Shown here piece after piece: positions 16,143 to 24,953 of a stretch of DNA of 64,000 nt. Under the pieces are notes generated by a model. That model did not search any database. It saw only the letters and a list, made by a program, of their open reading frames with translations, and was not told where the DNA came from. The DNA is from Peteryoungia aggregata LMG 23059. GTDB taxonomy: Bacteria; Pseudomonadota; Alphaproteobacteria; Rhizobiales; Rhizobiaceae. Made by a program: the position numbers and the translations under genes. Positions within the stretch are counted from its first letter, which is position 1; every line of letters starts with the position of its first letter. The stretch spans positions 417,699-481,698 of the forward strand of contig NZ_JAUSUW010000002.1 of assembly GCF_030814435.1 (NCBI RefSeq), in the 5' to 3' direction.

Positions 16143-18122
16143 TCAGGCTGCGCTCGCGTCGTCGACCGGGCGTTCCGGCTTGAGGAGCAGTCTCAGGACG
16201 TCGCGTTGCGGCATCGGCCTGCCGAAAAGATAGCCCTGGATCAACTGCGGAGCGAGCGGGGCCAGCGTCGACATCTCCGCCTCGGTTTCGACCCCCTCCA
16301 GCACGCATTTGAGATCAAGGTTGCGGCATAGCGTGATGATGCCGGCCACGATCTCGCGCGAGGTGGCGCTGTCGGTCACCTTGCGCACGAAGCTCTTGTC
16401 GATCTTCACCTTGTCGAGCGGCAATTGGTCGATGTATTCGAAACTGGAATAGCCCGAGCCGAAATCGTCGAGCGCGATCTTGAAGCCCGCAGCAGAGAGA
16501 TCTTCCAGGAGAACGCGCGAGGCAGCAATATCCTTCATCACCGCCGTTTCGGTGATCTCGAACTCGATGCGAGCTGGATCGATGGCACGCCCATGCACCT
16601 GCGCCACAAGGGAGAAGACGAAGGCCCGGTCGGCGAGATCCTGGGCCGAGAGATTGAAGGAGACGGTGATGTCGTCCGGCCAGAGATCCAGCGCATCGAG
16701 GGCCTTGCCGAAGAGGACCCGGGTCACCTGCTGAATGAGGCCGGCACGCTCTGCCGCACGGATGAAGCGGTCGGGGCGAACCGGGCCGAGCACGGGGCTC
16801 TGCCAGCGGGCAAGCGCCTCGAAGCTGACGACCCGGCCTGCGGCCACATCGTGCTGCGGCTGGAACAGTAGATGAAACTCCTCTTCCATCCGCGCCTCGC
16901 GAAGCGCGCGCTCGAGGGCCAGGCTTTCGCGCATCTCCTTGTCCTGATTGACGGTGAAGATCACGGAGTGATGGCGGGCGAACTGCTTCCCGTGATAGAG
17001 CGAGAAATCCGCCTTCTCGTAGATCTGGCGAGCGGTTGTGCCCATGGTCGGGAAGTGAGCAAAGCCGATGGTACCGCTGATGGAGAGTTGCAGGGGCTGG
17101 AGATCGTACTCCCGGCTGATGTCGTCGATGAGACTGTTGCCGAAAGCCTCGACTTCAGCGCCGCTCGGTCCCCCCTCAATGACAATGGCGAATTCATCGC
17201 CACCGATACGACCAAAATCGATTCCTTCCTTGTGGCGGAGCTTCAGCCTCTCGACGACCTCGCAGAGAACATGGTCACCGACGGCATGGCCATAGATATC
17301 ATTGATCGACTTGAAGCCGTCGAGATCCAGGATTCCGACCCAGAACGGCTTCTGCTCCTCGACCAACCCCTCGATGCGAGAAAAGATCGAGCGCCGGTTG
17401 GCGATACCCGTCAGACTGTCGCGGGACGCAAGTTGGTCCGCCAAAAGGCGCGCATCAATCTGGCGAAGGATTGCCTTGCGCAGCAGGCTCGCCATGCCGA
17501 ATGACGCGAAGGACGTTGCCAGACCGATAAAGACGAACTGACTGGCGACCTCAGGAGAGGCCTGACCGGAAAACCAGAAGAGGCTGCCGATCGAAAGGGC
17601 AACGCTTGTGAGCGTCGTTCTCAGCGTCACGCCCGTGGTCGAAAACACCACCGCCATCAGCACGAAGTAGATCAGCTTCTGCTCCTCGAAGTTCAGGAGC
17701 ATGTAGGCCACGACATTGGAATACATCAGCAGGTTAGTGACGAAGCCGACGATCTCCAGCCTCTGCAAGGAGGTCCGCTTCGCCGGCAGGAGACCCCAGC
17801 GAAAGACCGTGTAGGAAACCGCCGTCAGCAGGCTTATCCCGCCAAGGATCAGCAGGTTGGTCCCGCTCTCGTCGCGCCAATGGAGCCATGTCACAAGGAA
17901 ATAATAGGCTGCCCCTGGCAGCAGAAAGCCCCGGACGATCGGTCGATAGGCTTCCGCCATGGCCCGACGGCGGGTCGCACTCGTCCAGACCCGGTAGTTC
18001 CGCACAATAGCTCTTCCCATGGTGGAGAAGGACCACCAGCGGGCATTTTCATGCGTTTCGGCGGTCAGTCGCTGATGACCGTCCGCCGCGTGTTGCGACA
18101 AATCCATGCCCGGCATCCCCAA
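16143..18122 (-). CDS. Bifunctional diguanylate cyclase/phosphodiesterase (GGDEF-EAL) with membrane N-terminus
   Basis: A 659-residue protein with about six N-terminal membrane helices (residues 60-225), a GGDEF domain with an intact GGDEF signature near residue 310 preceded by DSLTGIANRRSI, and an EAL domain starting around residue 400 with SFEALARWQSP, FEITETAVMKD and LDDFGSGYSSFEYI. Both active-site signatures are complete, so it could make and degrade c-di-GMP; which activity dominates cannot be judged. The integral membrane part lacks a named sensor motif. It stands alone, convergent with the MYG1 gene. The start could be one of three clustered ATGs. Confidence 0.92.
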   Translation of the reverse strand: MGMPGMDLSQHAADGHQRLTAETHENARWWSFSTMGRAIVRNYRVWTSATRRRAMAEAYRPIVRGFLLPGAAYYFLVTWLHWRDESGTNLLILGGISLLTAVSYTVFRWGLLPAKRTSLQRLEIVGFVTNLLMYSNVVAYMLLNFEEQKLIYFVLMAVVFSTTGVTLRTTLTSVALSIGSLFWFSGQASPEVASQFVFIGLATSFASFGMASLLRKAILRQIDARLLADQLASRDSLTGIANRRSIFSRIEGLVEEQKPFWVGILDLDGFKSINDIYGHAVGDHVLCEVVERLKLRHKEGIDFGRIGGDEFAIVIEGGPSGAEVEAFGNSLIDDISREYDLQPLQLSISGTIGFAHFPTMGTTARQIYEKADFSLYHGKQFARHHSVIFTVNQDKEMRESLALERALREARMEEEFHLLFQPQHDVAAGRVVSFEALARWQSPVLGPVRPDRFIRAAERAGLIQQVTRVLFGKALDALDLWPDDITVSFNLSAQDLADRAFVFSLVAQVHGRAIDPARIEFEITETAVMKDIAASRVLLEDLSAAGFKIALDDFGSGYSSFEYIDQLPLDKVKIDKSFVRKVTDSATSREIVAGIITLCRNLDLKCVLEGVETEAEMSTLAPLAPQLIQGYLFGRPMPQRDVLRLLLKPERPVDDASAA

Positions 18123-18249
18123 AGCGCTCAGGGCAGCCTACGGCAGAACCATTTAGAATAGCTGAATATGTAGATTGTAATGCAACGCATACGATTTCAG
18201 CACGAGAGCGTAGCCATCGTACAGGACAGCGTCAGAAGCGGATGCAAAG

Positions 18250-18270
18250 AGGGCCGGTCACCCGGCCCTT
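18250..18270 (-). terminator. Probable terminator of hslO
   Basis: On the minus strand AAGGGCCGG and CCGGCCCT form a strong stem with a short loop (18250-18270), followed by a weak CTCTTTG tract, 17 bases past the hslO stop. Confidence 0.6.
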
Positions 18271-18287
18271 GATGAGAAAACTGCAGT

Positions 18288-19277
18288 TCAGGCCGAAACG
18301 AGGTCCTCGGGGACGAACTCATAGCTGGACGAGCAGAATTCGCAGGTGACAGTCACCTTTCCGTCCTCGGTACTCGCCTCAATCTCCTCGGCCGTGAAGC
18401 CTTGAAGAACACCCTTCAGACGGTCGCGCGAGCAGCTGCAGCGGTCATGCACCGCCTGCGGCTCATAGGCACGCACGCCCCGCTCGTGGAACAGGCGGAA
18501 GAGCAGCCGTTCGATTCCGATCTGGGGATCGGTCAGCTCGTCGGCATCGATGGTGTCAACCAGCATCCGGGCCTCATCCCAGGCGTCGTCGCCATGCAGG
18601 TCCGGATCACGGTCGTCGCCGTCTCCACCATGCAGATCCGGCTGGCGCATGCGCTCGGGCGCTTCCGGCAGGAACTGGGCGATCAGCCCCCCTGCACGCC
18701 AGGTGCGCCGTGGCTTGCCATCAGCATCGCGGTCGAAGAGCTCGGCCGCACCAAGACGAACCCTGGTCGGGATCTGCTCCGATTGGCGGAAATAAACGCC
18801 GGCTATATCCTCAAGCGAGGTTCCGTCGAGCGGCACGATGCCCTGGTATGGCTGCATGTAGGAGCCCTGGTCGATGGTGAAGGCGAGAACGCCTTCACCA
18901 AGCAGCTCCTCCGGCGAGGCTCGTCCCTCTGCTACGGCATCTGCCACGGCCTGTTCGTCGAAACGGGCATAGGCGCGCACGCTTTCGGGCGAGTTGAAAT
19001 CTGCGACCAGCAGATCAACCGGGCCGTTGCCCTTGGTCTGGACCGTGAACTTGCCCTCGAACTTCAGCGACGTGCCGATCAGGACAGTGAGGACGATCGC
19101 TTCGGCGAGAAGCCGTGCGACCGGAGCCGGATAATTGTGACGATCGAGAATGGTGTTGACCAGCGGCCCAAGCTGCACGGCACGACCGCGCACGTCGAGG
19201 CCGTCCACCTGGAAGGGAACCACACGATCGTCACCGGCGAAACCGAATTCGCCGAGTTCTGCTTGTCTCATCGACAT
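18288..19277 (-). CDS. hslO: Hsp33 redox-activated chaperone
   Basis: About 329 residues. It is a cytosolic holdase switched on by oxidation. The C-terminal zinc site has the expected spacing, CSCSRDR followed by VTCEFCSSSYEF (C-x-C and C-x-x-C). The core domain includes VLIGTSLKFEGKFTVQTKGNGPVDLLVADF, typical of Hsp33. I start at the ATG at 19277 because GGGAG lies upstream. It is the third gene of the argD-argF-hslO run, with 121 bases between argF and hslO, so a separate promoter is possible. Confidence 0.95.
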   Translation of the reverse strand: MSMRQAELGEFGFAGDDRVVPFQVDGLDVRGRAVQLGPLVNTILDRHNYPAPVARLLAEAIVLTVLIGTSLKFEGKFTVQTKGNGPVDLLVADFNSPESVRAYARFDEQAVADAVAEGRASPEELLGEGVLAFTIDQGSYMQPYQGIVPLDGTSLEDIAGVYFRQSEQIPTRVRLGAAELFDRDADGKPRRTWRAGGLIAQFLPEAPERMRQPDLHGGDGDDRDPDLHGDDAWDEARMLVDTIDADELTDPQIGIERLLFRLFHERGVRAYEPQAVHDRCSCSRDRLKGVLQGFTAEEIEASTEDGKVTVTCEFCSSSYEFVPEDLVSA

Positions 19278-19398
19278 GAATGTACTCCCGGCACACGAGG
19301 CGCCAAACACAGGGCCGGAGCGGCCCGATCAGAAAGGGCACAGATGGGATCACCTGCGCCAAACGTCAAGTCGGCCGACAGGCGCGCGAAATCCGGCC

Positions 19399-20316
19399 TC
19401 AGATTGCCCCAAGGCACCAGGCAAGGATCGACTTCTGCGCATGCAGCCGGTTCTCGGCCTCGTCGAAGACTACCGACTGCGCACCGTCGATCACTTCGTC
19501 GGTAACCTCCTCGCCGCGATGGGCCGGCAGGCAGTGGAGGAAGAGCGCCTCGTCGCTTGCCTTCTTCATCAGCTCCGCGTTCACCTGGAAGGGCTGGAAG
19601 ACATTGTGGCCACGGGCCTTGTGCTCCTGGTTCATCGACACCCAGGTGTCGGTAATCACGGCGTCGGCGCCCGCCACTGCGCGCTCGGCATCGTGGCAGA
19701 GCATGATCTCGCCGCCATTGTTTCGGGCCCAGTTGAGGATCTTGTCATCCGGCTCGGAACCGAGTGGCACAGCCATGTTCATCCGGTAGCCGAAACGGGC
19801 AGCGCCCTGAACCAAGGAATGCAGGACATTGTTGCCGTCACCGGTCCAGGCCAGCGTCTTGCCCGCAACAGGGCCGCGATGTTCCTCGATCGTCATGATG
19901 TCGGCCATGATCTGGCAGGGATGGGTCAGATCCGTCAGCGCGTTGATAACCGGCACAGTCGCGTGCTCCGCCAATTCCAGCAGGCGTGCATGATCGGTGG
20001 TCCGGATCATGATCGCGTCGACATAGCGCGACAGAACCTTGGCGGTATCACCAATTGTCTCGGCGCGGCCAAGCTGCATCTCGGTGCCGGACAGAAAGAG
20101 CGTCTCGCCACCCAGCTGGCGCATGCCGACGTCGAAGGAAACGCGGGTGCGGGTGGAGGGCTTCTCGAAGATCATCGCGAGCATCTTGCCGGCGAGCGGC
20201 TTGTCGGCGGTGCCAGCCTTTGTCGCCTGCTTGCGGGTCTTCGCGTCTTCGAGAATGCCGCGCAGGTCCTCCGCCGTGACAGCGGAGAGATCGAGAAAAT
20301 GCTTCGGAGATGCCAT
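19399..20316 (-). CDS. argF: Ornithine carbamoyltransferase
   Basis: A 305-residue enzyme joining carbamoyl phosphate and ornithine to give citrulline in arginine synthesis. All class signatures are visible: carbamoyl-phosphate loop [12 protein letters not shown], the [11 protein letters not shown] segment, and the ornithine-binding [11 protein letters not shown]. Length and ends are standard. It lies 14 bases after argD and AGGACC precedes its ATG, so the two are one operon. Confidence 0.97.
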   Translation of the reverse strand: MASPKHFLDLSAVTAEDLRGILEDAKTRKQATKAGTADKPLAGKMLAMIFEKPSTRTRVSFDVGMRQLGGETLFLSGTEMQLGRAETIGDTAKVLSRYVDAIMIRTTDHARLLELAEHATVPVINALTDLTHPCQIMADIMTIEEHRGPVAGKTLAWTGDGNNVLHSLVQGAARFGYRMNMAVPLGSEPDDKILNWARNNGGEIMLCHDAERAVAGADAVITDTWVSMNQEHKARGHNVFQPFQVNAELMKKASDEALFLHCLPAHRGEEVTDEVIDGAQSVVFDEAENRLHAQKSILAWCLGAI

Positions 20317-20330
20317 GAATGGGTCCTGTC

Positions 20331-21533
20331 TTATGCAGAGGCTGCGACTGCGGCCTTGGCGCGGATATGCTCCGCAGCGTGTTCGATACGGGCGAGACCG
20401 TCACGGGCTTCCTCTGCCGTCACCGTGAGAGGCGGCAGGAGACGAATGACGTTATCGCCGGCGGGAACGCCGAGCAGATGCTCGTCGCGCATCGCCATCA
20501 GAAGTTCCGTATTTGCAACCTTGGCCTTGATGCCGAGCATGAGACCTTCACCGCGCACGTCCTCGATCACATCGGGGAAGCGATCCTTGAGCGATGCGAG
20601 CCCCTGGCGGAAAACCAGTGCGGTATCGCGCACATTCTCGAGGAAGCCTTCGGCAAGCACGACGTCGAGCACGGCGTTGCCGACCGCCATACCAAGCGGA
20701 TTGCCGCCATAGGTGGAGCCATGCGTGCCGGCCTTCATGCCGTAGGCAGCTTCTTCGGTTGCAAGGCAAGCGCCGAGTGGGAAACCGCCACCGATGCCCT
20801 TGGCGACAGCCATGATGTCAGGCGTGATGCCCGCCCATTCATGGGCGAAGAGCTTGCCGGTACGGCCGACGCCGCATTGAACCTCGTCCAGGATCAGCAG
20901 CAGGTCATGCTCGTCACACAGCGCCCTTATCGCCCTCAGCATTTCCACCGGGATCGGACGAATGCCGCCCTCGCCCTGGACCGGCTCCACCAGGATCGCA
21001 GCCGTGGCCTCGGTGATCGCTGCCTTCACGGCATCGAGGTCACCGAACGGAACCTGGTCAAAACCGGGCGCCTTGGGGCCGAAGCCTTCGAGATACTTCT
21101 CCTGGCCGCCTGCGGCGATCGTTGCGATGGTGCGGCCGTGGAAGGCGCCTTCCATCGTGATGATATGAAACTTCTCCGGATGCCCCTTGGCGAAGTGATA
21201 GCGGCGCGCCGTCTTGATTGCACATTCAAGCGCTTCGGCACCGGAATTGGTAAAGAATACCCGATCGGCGAACGTGATCTCCGTGAGGCGCTTGCCGAGC
21301 GTTTCCTGCCCCGGCACCTCGTAGAGGTTGGACAGATGCCAAACCTTGTCGGCCTGATCCTTAAGGGCGCCCACGACATGCGGATGACCATGGCCAACCG
21401 AGGTGACCGCAACGCCGGCCGCGAAATCGAGATAACGCTCGCCGCTCTCGGTCACCAGCCAGACACCCTCGCCTCGCTCGAAACGCAGCGGCGCCCGATT
21501 GTAGGTCTGGTAGAGCGGCGTAGCTTCGGCCAT
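20331..21533 (-). CDS. argD: Acetylornithine aminotransferase
   Basis: Class III PLP aminotransferase of about 400 residues converting N-acetylglutamate semialdehyde to acetylornithine (often also acting in lysine synthesis). Motifs are [36 protein letters not shown], the acidic [17 protein letters not shown], and the PLP Lys in [16 protein letters not shown] prefer the ATG at 21533 (AAGGATC upstream) over the one at 21554. A strong sigma70-type promoter and a 5' hairpin lie just upstream. First gene of argD-argF-hslO. Confidence 0.95.
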   Translation of the reverse strand: MAEATPLYQTYNRAPLRFERGEGVWLVTESGERYLDFAAGVAVTSVGHGHPHVVGALKDQADKVWHLSNLYEVPGQETLGKRLTEITFADRVFFTNSGAEALECAIKTARRYHFAKGHPEKFHIITMEGAFHGRTIATIAAGGQEKYLEGFGPKAPGFDQVPFGDLDAVKAAITEATAAILVEPVQGEGGIRPIPVEMLRAIRALCDEHDLLLILDEVQCGVGRTGKLFAHEWAGITPDIMAVAKGIGGGFPLGACLATEEAAYGMKAGTHGSTYGGNPLGMAVGNAVLDVVLAEGFLENVRDTALVFRQGLASLKDRFPDVIEDVRGEGLMLGIKAKVANTELLMAMRDEHLLGVPAGDNVIRLLPPLTVTAEEARDGLARIEHAAEHIRAKAAVAASA

Positions 21534-21607
21534 GGCGTTCACGATCCTTCTCAACGATCCGTCTCAAGCGACGGCGAGGCCCTCACGAGGCCTGAAAAAT
21601 TAAAAAT

Positions 21608-21623
21608 GCCGCCTCGCGGCGGC
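21608..21623 (-). other. 5'-end hairpin in the argD leader
   Basis: On the minus strand GCCGCC-GCGA-GGCGGC is followed by ATTTTTAATTTTT, so it has intrinsic-terminator shape. The predicted +1 of the argD promoter falls at or just before the hairpin, so it would be the first structure in the mRNA rather than an end of a longer RNA. It could stabilise the 5' end or attenuate. Confidence 0.55.
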
Positions 21624-21629
21624 GGTGGC

Positions 21630-21658
21630 ACTATCTGCATTTCACCCTGCAATGTCAA
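21630..21658 (-). promoter_or_regulatory. sigma70-type promoter for argD-argF-hslO
   Basis: On the minus strand TTGACA (21658-21653) and GATAGT (21635-21630) are separated by exactly 17 bases. The -35 is perfect and the -10 is fair. The predicted +1 is near 21623, about 90 bases before the argD start. Confidence 0.65.
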
Positions 21659-21747
21659 CGAATTCTGCAGGAATGGCAGGAGCAAGCGGGGATTTGATCG
21701 GCACGCGCAGGCGGCGTGCGGATCCAAATTCCACCTGTTGCATACTT

Positions 21748-21934
21748 GACTCACTCGGGAAGCAAGTTGGGGAAAACCGCGAAATCGATTCCAGATGATT
21801 CCTGCGACTCTTGTCACGGAGTCAGCCGACCTCTAGGTTAAATTTCATTAATAGATTGCATGCGGCGGAAGTGCTCACCGACAGTATCGAGGCGGTTTTG
21901 TTTCGGATTCGTTCGAAGCAACGGTGACGGATTC
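21748..21934. promoter_or_regulatory. Cluster of seven GANTC (CcrM) sites upstream of gcrA
   Basis: GANTC occurs at 21748, 21787, 21797, 21806, 21819, 21906 and 21930, within 187 bases; random expectation is below one. This 435-base intergenic stretch (21534-21969) has no gene. CcrM methylates GANTC and GcrA acts at methylated sites in Caulobacter and relatives, so the cluster probably times transcription. A TTAA-N6-TTAA at 21838-21851 is close to, but not exactly, the CtrA site (N7). Confidence 0.6.
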
Positions 21935-21969
21935 TGCCATCACAGACGCGAGCGGCGGAGAGAATTGGC

Positions 21970-22515
21970 ATGACGACTATGCAATGGACTGATGATCGGG
22001 TCGAGAGACTGAAGCGGCTGTGGGCTGAAGGCCTCAGCGCGAGCCAGATTGCAGCACAACTCGGTGGCGTAAGCCGCAATGCGGTTATCGGCAAGGTTCA
22101 TCGTCTGAACCTGCCGGGTCGCGCCAAGGCTGGCGGCAGCTCGTCTGCGGCACGCCCGGCAAAGCGCCCGGCCCAGACGCAGCGTCCGGCGGCCTTCCAA
22201 ACCCGTCCTGCGGCAGCTACGACCACGCGAACCGTGACCCGTGCAGCCGGCGCGACGATGTTGAAGGAAGAGGTCGAAGTCGAGGCCTATGAGGAAGTCG
22301 AAGTTCGCCGCCCGCTGAACGTGGTCGTGCCGATCTCGCGTCGACTGGCCCTCACCGAGCTTACCGAACGCACCTGCAAGTGGCCGATCGGCGATCCGAT
22401 GAAGGACGACTTCCATTTCTGCGGCTGCGAAATCGCCGACAGCGCGCCCTACTGCACATATCACGCGAAGCTCGCCTATCAGCCGGTGAGCGAGCGCCGC
22501 AAGGCAGCCCGCTGA
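21970..22515 (+). CDS. gcrA: GcrA cell-cycle regulator
   Basis: A 181-residue alphaproteobacterial transcription factor. The N-terminal helix-turn-helix WTDDRVERLKRLWAEGLSAS with SRNAVIGKVHRLNLPGRAK is diagnostic. A low-complexity Ala/Pro/Thr linker follows, then a C-terminal domain ending in TCKWPIGDP, FHFCGCEIADSAPYCTYHAKLAYQ, which holds three cysteines and binds sigma70 in characterised homologues. It controls genes whose promoters carry CcrM-methylated GANTC sites; its own upstream region has seven such sites. A strong terminator follows. Confidence 0.97.
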   Translation: MTTMQWTDDRVERLKRLWAEGLSASQIAAQLGGVSRNAVIGKVHRLNLPGRAKAGGSSSAARPAKRPAQTQRPAAFQTRPAAATTTRTVTRAAGATMLKEEVEVEAYEEVEVRRPLNVVVPISRRLALTELTERTCKWPIGDPMKDDFHFCGCEIADSAPYCTYHAKLAYQPVSERRKAAR

Positions 22516-22537
22516 TCGCAGCGACATCAAATGCTGA

Positions 22538-22560
22538 ACGGGTCCTTCGGGGCCCGTTTT
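22538..22560 (+). terminator. Intrinsic terminator after gcrA
   Basis: ACGGGTCC (22538-22545), loop TTCG, GGGGCCCGT arm to 22557, then TTTT. One G-T pair in an eight-pair stem. It lies 22 bases after the gcrA stop. Confidence 0.85.
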
Positions 22561-22705
22561 CGTTTCGCCTCCGAGACATGAAAATGCGGCGCAGCGGATG
22601 ATCCGCGCGACGCCTTTCAATGCTCAAGCTCATTCTGTGCTCAACGGACACGGTCTAAAGGCCTTTTGCCTTTGCCGAGAATGCGAGCCCCGTTGGGTCG
22701 AGCCT

Positions 22706-23803
22706 TCATTTCTCGTATTCGAGTTGAAGTGCAACGATTTCCCTTGTTCGTTTCCCATAACGCTTCTCGATCTCGTCAAGCGTCTGGTCAAACTGACCCA
22801 AAGCCGGTGCCTTTGATATGGTAAGGTCTGCCTCGGCGGCGGGAGTACGGTCCGGGATGAGATGAAGACCGTGATGCGTGCGAACCGACGCGGCAAATGA
22901 GGTCGCGACGACCTTCGAACGATAGGTTCTCGACCAAGCGTCCGCCACAAGCGCAAGTGCGACCTCGTTAATACCCGGAAAGACCGGAACTTCGATCGTT
23001 TGATGCCGCCAGAAAGTCAGATAGTTCCATATGATCAAGCCGATCTTGCCACTTGTCAGGTGGAACGAGGCGCTTTCGTGGTCGGGGCTCCATGGCAGCC
23101 GTCCGGGTGCCGTTATGCCGAAATGAGCTGCGGTCTCACTCGCCGTCCGCTCACCGGCGATGCCTTCGACAAGTGCGAGGCTAGCCGGCATGGAGGCCGT
23201 AACGCCGGTCGTCGTCATGACGTTCCGATCGACCACATATCGCCTGTTTTCTACCCAGATTGCTTTTGGATATCGCGCTTCGATCTTGTCCATCGCATAC
23301 CAGTGCGTGGTGGCCTGTCTTCCATCGAGAATGCCGGCCTTCGCGGCGACCCAGGCGCCTTCACATATCGCCATGATGAAGGCGCCATTTCGGTATTGCC
23401 GGGAAACCCATGCGACAATCGCTTCATTCTCGCTGTCATGCAGAGCTGGGATGACGACGATGTCGGCTCCCTCCTTGTAGCCCCTGTCGAAATCCACGAT
23501 CGTCATGTCGGCCTCGATGGAGAGCGCCGGCATCAATGTCACGGGACCAGGCTTGCTCGAAACGATGATGACGTCGGCCACATTTGCTTGCTTCAAGACA
23601 CCATAGGGCACGATGAGATCAGTCGTTTCCGTACCAGCATTGTCAGCCACGATTGCCACGAGAGGGCGCGCCCGCCCGGCCTTGGGACGGGGCACTTCCA
23701 CTTCGGAAACCTGGGGCGCGGATTGTGACGACAATGTCGGTTCCGCCAAAACGAAACTCGATGCGAGCGTCAGAAGGATAAGGCCAAGTCTGGTCACAGT
23801 CAT
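22706..23803 (-). CDS. Secreted DJ-1/PfpI-family protein (GATase1-like)
   Basis: About 365 residues. The N-terminus MTVTRLGLILLTLASSFVLA is a signal peptide, so the protein is exported. Residues about 45-230 are a DJ-1/PfpI domain with the nucleophile-elbow Cys in AICEGAW (about Cys147) and the RQATTHW motif nearby; both also occur in the neighbouring GlxA-type regulator. The last 130 residues are unassigned. CGGAG precedes the chosen ATG. It is divergent from the regulator with 50 bases between starts, which suggests control by it. Enzymatic or ligand-binding role unknown. Confidence 0.83.
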   Translation of the reverse strand: MTVTRLGLILLTLASSFVLAEPTLSSQSAPQVSEVEVPRPKAGRARPLVAIVADNAGTETTDLIVPYGVLKQANVADVIIVSSKPGPVTLMPALSIEADMTIVDFDRGYKEGADIVVIPALHDSENEAIVAWVSRQYRNGAFIMAICEGAWVAAKAGILDGRQATTHWYAMDKIEARYPKAIWVENRRYVVDRNVMTTTGVTASMPASLALVEGIAGERTASETAAHFGITAPGRLPWSPDHESASFHLTSGKIGLIIWNYLTFWRHQTIEVPVFPGINEVALALVADAWSRTYRSKVVATSFAASVRTHHGLHLIPDRTPAAEADLTISKAPALGQFDQTLDEIEKRYGKRTREIVALQLEYEK

Positions 23804-23853
23804 CTCCGGATTGGTTTCCGGACGCAGATTACCGGTGTGCAGGACTGGCCAAA

Positions 23854-24876
23854 ATGTCAAACATATCGCAGTTTCAGCCAATGATGATGAATGTCACTTC
23901 ACTCCGAAAGATTGTGTTTGTTGGCTATGATGGTGTCCAAGCCCTGGACGTCGTAGGCCCGATGGAGGCCTTTGCGATTGCCAACCAGCATCTGACGGAT
24001 ACTGGGCAATCCTACGAAATCATCCTCGCGTCTCCCTCGGGCGGATCGATATCCTGCTCTGGCCTGGGTGGCCTCAGCCTTGGGGGTGCGATTGCCTTGC
24101 GGGATCTACCTTCCGACCTGGATACGATCATCGTTCCCGGGGGTAGCGAAGACGCGCTTCGCGCTCTGATATTCACTTCGGAACTGCTACCCTGGCTGTC
24201 CACCCGGATCTCGGGAACCCGTCGTCTGGCCAGCGTCTGTACCGGAGCCTTCGTATTGGCCGCCGGCGGCTATCTCAACGGCAAGAGGGCGACCACTCAT
24301 TGGGCTTCGGTTGCCCTGCTTGGAGAACTCTGCCCCCAGGCTATCATCGAACCAGATGCAATCTTCGTCGCAGATCCGCCCGTTTTCACATCTGCAGGCA
24401 TCACTGCAGGCATCGATCTGTCACTGGCGATGATAGAAGCCGATTTCGGCCACAAAGTTGCTCTGGCTGTGGCCCGTCAGATGGTTCTTTTCATGCGGCG
24501 CCCGGGAGGTCAGTCGCAGTTCAGCAGCAGCCTTGCCATCCAAAGCGACGTGGCGCCGCGGTTGCGATCCCTCCTCCACGACATCATCGGGAATCCGGTT
24601 GGCGACTTATCGGGGGCGGCGCTCGCGGCGCGATGCGGAATGAGCGAACGCAGCTTTTCGCGCGCTTTCCGCAAGCAGACGGGATCCACACCTGCGCAGT
24701 TCGTCGAAACCATCCGGATCGATCGAGCCAAGCTGCTGCTGGAAAGCTCGGAGTGGCCGCTTGCAAGAATTGCAGAACGATCCGGTTTCGGTAGCCTGGA
24801 TACGCTTCACAGGGTTTTCCAGAAGCGGTTGAGTATCACGCCCGCTTTTTATCGAGAGCGTTTCGCAAAGCGCTGA
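23854..24876 (+). CDS. GlxA-type AraC family transcriptional regulator
   Basis: A 340-residue regulator. Residues about 15-215 are a DJ-1/PfpI-like domain (VGYDGVQALDVVGPMEAF, then SVCTGAFVLAAGG and KRATTHW); the C-terminus is a double AraC helix-turn-helix with ALAARCGMSERSFSRAFRKQTG and RIAERSGFGSLDTLHRVFQKR. Such proteins (for example GbdR-, CdhR- and ArgR-like in Pseudomonas) respond to small amines, carnitine or arginine; the ligand here is unknown. Two start regions are possible (23854 or the triple ATG from 23881). Likely target is the divergent secreted paralogue of its own sensor domain. Confidence 0.88.
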   Translation: MSNISQFQPMMMNVTSLRKIVFVGYDGVQALDVVGPMEAFAIANQHLTDTGQSYEIILASPSGGSISCSGLGGLSLGGAIALRDLPSDLDTIIVPGGSEDALRALIFTSELLPWLSTRISGTRRLASVCTGAFVLAAGGYLNGKRATTHWASVALLGELCPQAIIEPDAIFVADPPVFTSAGITAGIDLSLAMIEADFGHKVALAVARQMVLFMRRPGGQSQFSSSLAIQSDVAPRLRSLLHDIIGNPVGDLSGAALAARCGMSERSFSRAFRKQTGSTPAQFVETIRIDRAKLLLESSEWPLARIAERSGFGSLDTLHRVFQKRLSITPAFYRERFAKR

Positions 24877-24953
24877 TCAAATCGCACCGTACCCGCAAAC
24901 CTCTACTGTCTCTGTCGGTTGGCCGCCTCTGGACACAGACCCTACTGGGCGAG

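Noticed and set aside
21551..21817. Leader peptide controlling argD
   Set aside because: The predicted promoter lies inside this frame, so most of it would not be transcribed, and it has no run of arginine codons.
21838..21851. CtrA binding site upstream of gcrA
   Set aside because: TTAA repeats are separated by six bases instead of seven and the trailing C is missing; kept only as a near match.
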